NCBI GenBank assembly: GCA_044376365.1
Contig: JBILLA010000065.1
Location: 1 to 11,461, forward strand
DNA length: 11,461 bases
Direction: 5' to 3'
Origin: JBIKWN01 sp044376365
Lineage (GTDB): Bacteria; Bdellovibrionota_C; UBA2361; JBIKWN01
Shown here: piece by piece, positions 6,612 through 11,461 of the stretch
Layout: each line of letters begins with the position of its first letter
Position numbering within the stretch: the stretch's first letter is position 1
The notes under the pieces: model-generated
Database searches by the model: none
The model's input: the letters and a program-made list of their open reading frames with translations, nothing else
Told to the model about the DNA's origin: nothing
Made by a program: the position numbers and the translations under genes

Positions 6612-9600
6612 ATGTCGGTAGATTATGTAAAAAGGTTGAGGATGCAGGGTAAAAGGTTTTTCGGTCTGCAAGGAGGAGCCACAGGGTGGTTCATCGGCAG
6701 AGCCTTGCCTACGCACCCAAAAATAGTGCTTTTTTGCCCTACCAAGAACGCCCAGGAGCAGCTCATTGGTGACTTAAAGTTTTTTTGCGGCTCTACACCT
6801 ATCCTAGCTATTGCTGGCTCAGACACCCTTCCCTTCGAGGAGGTCTCTCCTGATATCGATCTTTCGGCACAACGTATCCATGCCCTGCTCTCACTCAAAG
6901 TACTGCCCTCGTATGTTGCAGTGCTCTCACCTGAAGCACTACCAGAACGAACACTCGATGAAGAGCTCCTTGGTAAGCTTTGCTTTTCCTTAGCCATTCA
7001 TCAGACCATCGATAAAGCTGTGCTGATCCAGCGACTCCTGCAGGCTGGCTACTCTGGAACACCTGCCGTATCGCAAGTAGGTGATTTTACCATTCGTGGT
7101 AGCGTCATCGATTGCTTTACGTCGTCACATACACAACCACTGCGCTTTGAGTTTGAAGATCAACGTATTGTTTCAATACGTTTGTTTGATATCGATACGC
7201 AACGATCTATCAGTGAAATACCCACGGTCACCATATATCCTGTTCGAGAGCTGTCACTTTTTTCAAAAGAGAGTCTGCACCATGCACAGCTTGAAGATGT
7301 ACTCGACCGAATTAAACTTCGTGGGAAAAAACTTGAAACACCGCCACGTGAAATAGCGCGTTGGATGCATGCTCTGCGAAGTGGTACGTTGCTGCCCGGG
7401 TATGAACTGATACAAAAAATAGCTACCCCAGTAACCACCAGCGTTTTTGATTTCATTCCACAGGATGCTTTAACGATTGTGCAAGATAGCATCGGCATCA
7501 TGCAGATGGTTGATGAAGAATCAGACCAGATTGAAGCACGTTATGAGCGCCTCACAAACGATCACCACCTCATCCCTGAGCAAGCAGTAACGTTTCTAAG
7601 TCGAGACGATATTCACAGATACTTTAAACGCAAAGACCACGTCCACCTTGACCACTTATCGTCTACTGAAGATACCGATGATGTTGTCAATTTATTAACT
7701 CGATCGACCCTTGATCTAGCAACAAAAATTAAAGCCGCACGTACTCTCGAAGCAGGTGAAGCCACGCTTCATACTGAACTTGATAACCTGCGCCGCAGGG
7801 GCACACTGATTGCATTCTGCGTTGGAGCAGAAGCTCGCGCAAAGCGGCTGCAAGCATTGCTCACACGTATCGGTATCGAGGCGCCGATTGCTTACTACTC
7901 AGCGCAAGCATGGCTCGACCATCCACATAAACCGCCAGTCGTTATTCTTTCTGGTTCGCTCTCTGGTGGCTTTTTTATTCCTGATCCTGCAGCAGTCTTT
8001 ATTGCAGAGCACGAAATTTTTGCAGAACGATCGCAGCGAAAGAAAGCACATGCAACATTCAACCTTAAACGTATTCTGGCAACACTTGCAAAATTGACAG
8101 AGGGTGACTACGTCGTTCATTCAGACTACGGTATTGGTCGCTATAATGGGCTCAAGCACTTTGACGTAGAGGGCGGCGCTGGTGACTTTTTGCATATTCA
8201 ATACGCAGACAGCGTCCTCTATGTACCGATTCAAAATATTGGTCGCGTAAAAAAATTCTCAGCGAGTGAAGGGCAAGTTCCACAGCTTGATAAGCTTGCT
8301 TCAACACGGTGGGTAAAAACAAAAGCCAAGATACGTGAATCAGTCGCAGCACTTGCTGGTGACCTTATACGATTGTATGCAGCACGCAGTGTTGCCAAGG
8401 GATGGCGTTTTGAACCATGGGGTGCAGAAGACGAGCGATTTGCTGAGGGCTTCCCCTATAATGAAACACCAGACCAGCAACGTGCTATTGAAGAAGTCAT
8501 TGCTGACATGAGTAAAGATCAAGTCATGGATCGTCTTGTCTGCGGCGATGTCGGATTTGGTAAAACTGAAGTTGCTATACGAGCAGCATTCAAAGCGATA
8601 CAACATAAACGACAGGTTGCAGTACTCGTCCCTACAACAATCCTTGTTGAGCAGCATCGGAAAAATTTCGCCCAACGATTTCAAGGGTACGACGTTACAA
8701 TCAAAGCTCTGAGTCGCTTTAATGCACCGAAAGATACCAAATGCATTATCGAAGAGATTAAAACAGGCGATGTCGATATTATCATCGGCACACATCGATT
8801 ATTATCAAAAGACATTCTCTTTAACGATCTTGGCTTGGTTATTATTGATGAAGAACACCGCTTTGGCGTCAAACAGAAAGAAAAATTAAAAGCGCTTAAA
8901 CGTTCTGTTGATGTACTGACGCTTACGGCAACGCCTATTCCACGAACGCTCCACATGTCGCTGCTGAGCATTCGCGACATAAGCGTTATCCAGTCTCCTC
9001 CACTAGATAGGCGTTCGATTCGAACCTACGTTGCAAATCATGATGCAACATTAATTCGTGATGCAATCATTCGTGAATTACAGCGTGGTGGACAGGCTTT
9101 CTATCTGCATAACAGAGTTCAGTCTATCGATGCAGTTACTGCGACACTGCGAGAACTAATTCCTGAAGCACGTATTCGCTATGCACATGGTCAAATGACT
9201 GAGACGCAGCTTGAAGGCATTATGCAAGACTTCATTGACCATAAATTTGACCTTTTGGTTAGTACAACGATTATTGAATCAGGGATTGATATTCCGAATG
9301 CAAATACGCTCATAGTTGAACGAGCTGACACGTTTGGCCTTGCACAACTGTATCAAATTCGTGGACGTGTAGGACGCAGCACTCGACAAGCGTATGCATA
9401 CCTCTTGGTACCTAAAATGCAAAAACTCAACGAAGACGCTCGGCGACGACTCAAAGCGCTGCAGTCACTCGATGAATTAGGACATGGCTTTAATCTTGCA
9501 ATGCAAGATTTAGAAATCCGAGGGGCTGGTAACCTCCTTGGCAAAGAGCAATCAGGCAGCGTCTTAGCCGTTGGATTTGACCTCTATACAAAGATACTGC

Positions 9601-10094
9601 GGGAAGCTGTGTTAAACCTCAAAGGCGAAGAACTCGATCTCAGTGAATCCATTGATCCCGAAATTAAAATTCCTGCTGCCGCATTCATACCCTCATGGTA
9701 TATCCCTGATGTTTCAGAACGACTTATTATGTATCAGCGACTCGCAGGAATTGAAACAGCGACGGACGCGCAAGAATTTCGCTCTGAAATGGTGGATAGA
9801 TTTGGCCCAATTCCCCCTGAAGTACATGCATTTATTGAACTCATGCGCCTTCGAGCTCTTTTACGAGTCTATGGAGTTCCAAAGCTCGAGCTCATCAACA
9901 ATGGCCTGGTTATTTCCCTCTCAAAACGCTCTCCCGTGCAGCTTGAAAAGATCCTATCACTTACCAAACAGCATCCTCATACGTTCCGCTTTGGAAAAAA
10001 TCTTTCATTGAACATGCGCTTGGAGCATCCTGATAGAATACAACCTGATGATCTCTATCCTCTTATTGCAGAGCTCTTTGAACGTATTTCCTGA
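6612..10094 (+). CDS. mfd: Transcription-repair coupling factor Mfd
   Basis: A 1160-residue protein, about the family's usual length (E. coli 1148). Mfd recognises RNA polymerase stalled at DNA lesions, pushes it off with an ATP-driven translocase and recruits UvrA. Order of parts: UvrB-like N-terminal module (about 1-350); RNA-polymerase-interacting domain (about 490-565, with HSDYGIGRYNGLKHF and YVPIQNIGRVKKF); superfamily 2 motor with Walker A GDVGFGKTE (645-653, Lys651), DEEH box (746-749), TATPIPRTL and motif VI QIRGRVGRS (from 915); the RecG-like translocation motif with RGAGNLLGKEQSG (after about 958); and the C-terminal TRCF domain to the end. No key residue is missing. The first Met (6612) lacks a Shine-Dalgarno; Met11 at 6642 has AAAGG six bases ahead, so the protein may begin there (1150 residues). 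Cytoplasmic and usually monocistronic. Confidence 0.97.
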   Translation: MSVDYVKRLRMQGKRFFGLQGGATGWFIGRALPTHPKIVLFCPTKNAQEQLIGDLKFFCGSTPILAIAGSDTLPFEEVSPDIDLSAQRIHALLSLKVLPSYVAVLSPEALPERTLDEELLGKLCFSLAIHQTIDKAVLIQRLLQAGYSGTPAVSQVGDFTIRGSVIDCFTSSHTQPLRFEFEDQRIVSIRLFDIDTQRSISEIPTVTIYPVRELSLFSKESLHHAQLEDVLDRIKLRGKKLETPPREIARWMHALRSGTLLPGYELIQKIATPVTTSVFDFIPQDALTIVQDSIGIMQMVDEESDQIEARYERLTNDHHLIPEQAVTFLSRDDIHRYFKRKDHVHLDHLSSTEDTDDVVNLLTRSTLDLATKIKAARTLEAGEATLHTELDNLRRRGTLIAFCVGAEARAKRLQALLTRIGIEAPIAYYSAQAWLDHPHKPPVVILSGSLSGGFFIPDPAAVFIAEHEIFAERSQRKKAHATFNLKRILATLAKLTEGDYVVHSDYGIGRYNGLKHFDVEGGAGDFLHIQYADSVLYVPIQNIGRVKKFSASEGQVPQLDKLASTRWVKTKAKIRESVAALAGDLIRLYAARSVAKGWRFEPWGAEDERFAEGFPYNETPDQQRAIEEVIADMSKDQVMDRLVCGDVGFGKTEVAIRAAFKAIQHKRQVAVLVPTTILVEQHRKNFAQRFQGYDVTIKALSRFNAPKDTKCIIEEIKTGDVDIIIGTHRLLSKDILFNDLGLVIIDEEHRFGVKQKEKLKALKRSVDVLTLTATPIPRTLHMSLLSIRDISVIQSPPLDRRSIRTYVANHDATLIRDAIIRELQRGGQAFYLHNRVQSIDAVTATLRELIPEARIRYAHGQMTETQLEGIMQDFIDHKFDLLVSTTIIESGIDIPNANTLIVERADTFGLAQLYQIRGRVGRSTRQAYAYLLVPKMQKLNEDARRRLKALQSLDELGHGFNLAMQDLEIRGAGNLLGKEQSGSVLAVGFDLYTKILREAVLNLKGEELDLSESIDPEIKIPAAAFIPSWYIPDVSERLIMYQRLAGIETATDAQEFRSEMVDRFGPIPPEVHAFIELMRLRALLRVYGVPKLELINNGLVISLSKRSPVQLEKILSLTKQHPHTFRFGKNLSLNMRLEHPDRIQPDDLYPLIAELFERIS
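6631..6635 (+). promoter_or_regulatory. Shine-Dalgarno for an alternative mfd start at 6642
   Basis: AAAGG is followed after six bases by ATG at 6642, which is in frame with mfd and encodes MQGKRFFGLQ. The upstream ATG at 6612 is preceded by a pyrimidine-rich stretch with no ribosome site. This makes 6642 a credible, possibly the main, start. Confidence 0.45.
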
Positions 10095-10124
10095 TACAGC
10101 CTCTCATCGTGCCCTTATAGTAAT

Positions 10125-10152
10125 AAAAAAAAGGGTGCATCAAGAAAAAAAA
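10125..10152 (+). promoter_or_regulatory. Two phased A-tracts upstream of the exported-protein gene
   Basis: A8 at 10125-10132 and A8 at 10145-10152 are centred 20 bp apart, close to two helical turns, as in intrinsically curved DNA or UP-element-like upstream sequences. They lie between the mfd stop and the start at 10171. A clear -10/-35 pair is not seen, so a promoter function is inference. Confidence 0.3.
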
Positions 10153-10176
10153 TTTCATACGCTCTGGGGTATGAAA
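10153..10176 (+). promoter_or_regulatory. Inverted repeat enclosing the start codon of the exported-protein gene
   Basis: TTTCATAC (10153-10160) and GTATGAAA (10169-10176) are perfect 8-base complements around the 8-base loop GCTCTGGG. The right arm contains the ATG at 10171, so in mRNA the start codon would be base-paired and only the GGG of the loop could serve as a weak ribosome site. Alternatively it is a DNA dyad bound by a regulator. Confidence 0.4.
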
Positions 10177-10707
10177 ACATATCGCTTCACTCTCTCTTGC
10201 CTCCTTCTTGGCCTATCAGTCTTGCTTAGCTCTTCAGTCATTGCTGAAGAAAAAGAAGAGAAACCAGAGGTTTCAAAAGCAAAAGAGTCAGAAGATCATT
10301 CGTTTCTTGTAGGTGCAGCACTCTATGTTCCAAATCGAGTACTTGACCTCCTCGATATCTTTAGACTTCGCGTTCGAGTTGGACCTGGTGTTGCAGCAGG
10401 CGTTCGCGCCACTGAGGTTGCATCTGCCTATGCTGGCACCTATGCATCGGTGTATGCAGGCCTGCCTGGCCCCCGTTTACGACAAACTCCTAAACTACCC
10501 GTAGGACTTGAGTCCCATAATGGAGTATCTGCAAGTGTCTTTGATGCTACTGCTGATGGCGGTATGGGCCCTGACTATTCCAGCACAGAATTTGGTGGTG
10601 GCGTTCAAGCAGGCATACTGGGGCTCGATTTCGGTATCGATCCTGTTGAAATTGCTGATTTTGTTGCTGGTATTTTTACGCTCGATATTCGAGAAGACGA
10701 TCTTTAA
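10171..10707 (+). CDS. Small exported protein with conserved-looking DLLDIFRLRVRVGPG core
   Basis: A 178-residue protein with a clear Sec signal peptide: MKTYRF, then a hydrophobic core (7-21), then SSVIA with likely cleavage after Ala25. A short charged linker (26-42) follows. The mature part contains LYVPNRVLDLLDIFRLRVRV (51-70), then GPGVAAGVRATE (71-82), then an Ala/Tyr/Gly-rich stretch with LPGPR (98-102). It ends DPVEIADFVAGIFTLDIREDDL. This pattern reminds me of uncharacterised envelope proteins of diderm bacteria, but I cannot name a family or function. Cys10 lies in the hydrophobic core, not in a lipobox, so a lipoprotein is unlikely. The start at 10171 is chosen for the signal peptide. 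An in-frame ATG at 10048 lies inside mfd and would bury the signal. The gene follows mfd by 76 bases and ends in a strong hairpin. Confidence 0.75.
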   Translation: MKTYRFTLSCLLLGLSVLLSSSVIAEEKEEKPEVSKAKESEDHSFLVGAALYVPNRVLDLLDIFRLRVRVGPGVAAGVRATEVASAYAGTYASVYAGLPGPRLRQTPKLPVGLESHNGVSASVFDATADGGMGPDYSSTEFGGGVQAGILGLDFGIDPVEIADFVAGIFTLDIREDDL

Positions 10708-10731
10708 ACATAAAATAAATGTACTCTAATT

Positions 10732-10773
10732 TTTATGCATGCGTAATTCTCGCATGCATAAATTGGTATTTTT
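10732..10773 (+). terminator. Rho-independent-type terminator after the exported-protein gene
   Basis: A perfect 12-bp stem (10732-10743 with 10751-10762; TTTATGCATGCG) closes a 7-base loop, TAATTCT. A T-rich segment follows with T5 at 10769-10773. It begins 25 bases after the stop of the upstream gene and 108 bases before the next start. The U-tract is six bases away from the stem, so it may be less efficient than a textbook terminator. The stem itself contains overlapping self-complementary GCATGC/ATGCAT. Confidence 0.65.
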
Positions 10774-10819
10774 ACTGATAGATTCTCGTGTAATTTTTGA
10801 TCACGGCCTCTGTAATTCT

Positions 10820-10828
10820 TGGTACACT
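10820..10828 (+). promoter_or_regulatory. Candidate extended -10 promoter for the DUF1800 gene
   Basis: TGGTACACT fits the extended -10 pattern TG-N-TAnAnT (TACACT shares four of six bases with TATAAT). A TTGATC lies upstream at 10797-10802, but the 20-bp spacing is too long for a normal -35. If used, the transcript would have a leader of roughly 45 bases. Confidence 0.3.
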
Positions 10829-10869
10829 CTCATAAAGAACACGACATTGCATACGCAAATGTTGTTGAT

Positions 10870-10875
10870 AGGAGA
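10870..10875 (+). promoter_or_regulatory. Shine-Dalgarno for the DUF1800 gene
   Basis: AGGAGA lies five bases before the ATG at 10881. It is the best ribosome site in the window and fixes the start of the last gene. Confidence 0.75.
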
Positions 10876-10880
10876 TTGTT

Positions 10881-11461
10881 ATGCCCTACAGATTCCGTCA
10901 AGTTCACAAGCTTACTTGGTCGCAGTTCGTATTTATTATATCGCTCCTGTTGCTGAGCGTTCCTACATCTATCATTGCACAAAATCGCTCACAAACTCCT
11001 AGTACCGTTCGTCCTACAGAGCAATTCGATCCATACCGTGGCTCTGTAATATCACTCAATCAATTAAGCTGCGGGAAAGTACAAGGTCGATGGCAACTTA
11101 TACTTCGATACGGTCGCGGCTATGTTTTGTTTTCAACATGGAAAAAAAGACAAGACACTCTTCGCCGATCTTCTTCTCAACGTATACGAAATAGTGCCAT
11201 AGCAGCACTTAGAAAATTTCCAGAAAGATCTATCAGTACAATTCTAAAAACATGCCGCGCTGGTATATCCACACCAGTACCAACTGCGACCCCGACGATC
11301 ACGCAACCCCCTGCTCCAGATGTGTTAAACCTTGAACGCCTTGGTCGCACGATGACTGCTGATGACGTGCGCCACCTCTACCAGCGGGCAGCATTTGGCG
11401 CTGTGCCACCTGAAGCCTATGAGTTGGCACGAACACAGGGCGTTGAAGCTGTTGTCGATGC
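10881..11461 (+). CDS. Secreted DUF1800-family protein, N-terminal part
   Basis: An open frame running off the window; 193 residues are visible. The N-terminus is basic (MPYRFRQVHK), followed by a hydrophobic core (about 16-30) and probable signal-peptidase cleavage after Ala33, so the protein is exported. A basic, Ser/Arg-rich region (about 50-128, with Cys64 and Cys125) follows, then a Thr/Pro linker (TPVPTATPTITQPPAP, 131-146). The sequence TADDVRHLYQRAAFGAVPPE (from 159) then begins, with ARTQGVEAVVD after it. This is the characteristic opening of DUF1800, where a helix carrying R-A-x-FG is followed by a G-x-x-x-x-V segment. DUF1800 proteins are large exported proteins of unknown biochemistry, commonly next to DUF1501 genes. 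The extension of about 150 residues before the domain is unusual. It is isolated from upstream genes by the hairpin at 10732. Confidence 0.78.
   Translation, partial: MPYRFRQVHKLTWSQFVFIISLLLLSVPTSIIAQNRSQTPSTVRPTEQFDPYRGSVISLNQLSCGKVQGRWQLILRYGRGYVLFSTWKKRQDTLRRSSSQRIRNSAIAALRKFPERSISTILKTCRAGISTPVPTATPTITQPPAPDVLNLERLGRTMTADDVRHLYQRAAFGAVPPEAYELARTQGVEAVVD

Noticed and set aside
8340..8795. A 151-codon minus-strand open frame inside mfd
   Set aside because: It is fully antisense to the conserved Mfd motor domain; the Cys/Asn-rich translation looks like a complement-strand artefact.
10108..10138. Possible mfd terminator: GTGCCCTT pairing with AAGGGTGC
   Set aside because: The stem needs two G-U pairs, has a loop of about 15 bases, and no T-run follows.
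10048..10170. An earlier in-frame ATG for the exported protein, inside mfd
   Set aside because: It would put 41 unrelated residues before a textbook signal peptide, and it overlaps the end of mfd.
10739..11002. An 87-codon plus-strand open frame after the exported-protein gene
   Set aside because: It starts inside the terminator hairpin and overlaps the DUF1800 gene in another frame. The DUF1800 frame has the better ribosome site, a signal peptide and a recognisable domain.
1..11461. Defence system, mobile element, CRISPR array or tRNA
   Set aside because: No transposase, integrase, restriction, toxin-antitoxin or Cas motifs, no spaced direct repeats, and no tRNA-like cloverleaf were seen on either strand.

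Overview
The window is a gene-dense bacterial segment of moderate GC (mid-40s percent by eye). It uses the standard code, with TGA and TAA as ordinary stops. PilT/PilU retraction ATPases and two signal-peptide proteins point to a diderm-type bacterium with type IV pili. The phylum cannot be fixed from the sequence alone. There are no RNA genes, insertion sequences, CRISPR arrays or phage genes, and no gap between genes exceeds about 175 bases.

Layout. (1) Bases 1-1492, plus strand: the C-terminal part of a fold-III PLP-dependent decarboxylase overlaps, through ATGA, a dipeptide-epimerase-like enolase-superfamily enzyme. This is probably the tail of a longer amino-acid or peptide operon starting outside the window. 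(2) Bases 1515-3424, minus strand: a compact operon transcribed in the order SET-domain protein, MFS transporter, pterin-4a-carbinolamine dehydratase, with gaps of 6 and 2 bases. A near-consensus -10 box sits so close to the SET start codon that the mRNA may be leaderless, and a 12-bp palindrome overlaps the promoter. (3) Bases 3488-4201, minus strand: a 237-residue protein I do not recognise. (4) Bases 4305-6556, minus strand: pilT followed by pilU, the retraction motors of type IV pili. (5) Bases 6612-10094, plus strand, divergent from pilT: a full-length mfd, the transcription-repair coupling factor. (6) Bases 10171-10707, plus strand: a small exported protein whose start codon lies inside an inverted repeat, preceded by two A-tracts about 20 bp apart and followed by a strong hairpin. 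(7) Base 10881 to the window end, plus strand: the start of a secreted DUF1800-family protein with a long N-terminal extension.

Functional sense. mfd and pilT/pilU are familiar housekeeping and motility genes. The less ordinary parts are the decarboxylase/epimerase pair, the SET-MFS-PCD operon, the orphan 237-residue gene, and the exported-protein/DUF1800 end. No clearly new multi-gene defence or mobile system is visible. The best leads are the unusual gene pairings and the regulatory structures listed under findings.
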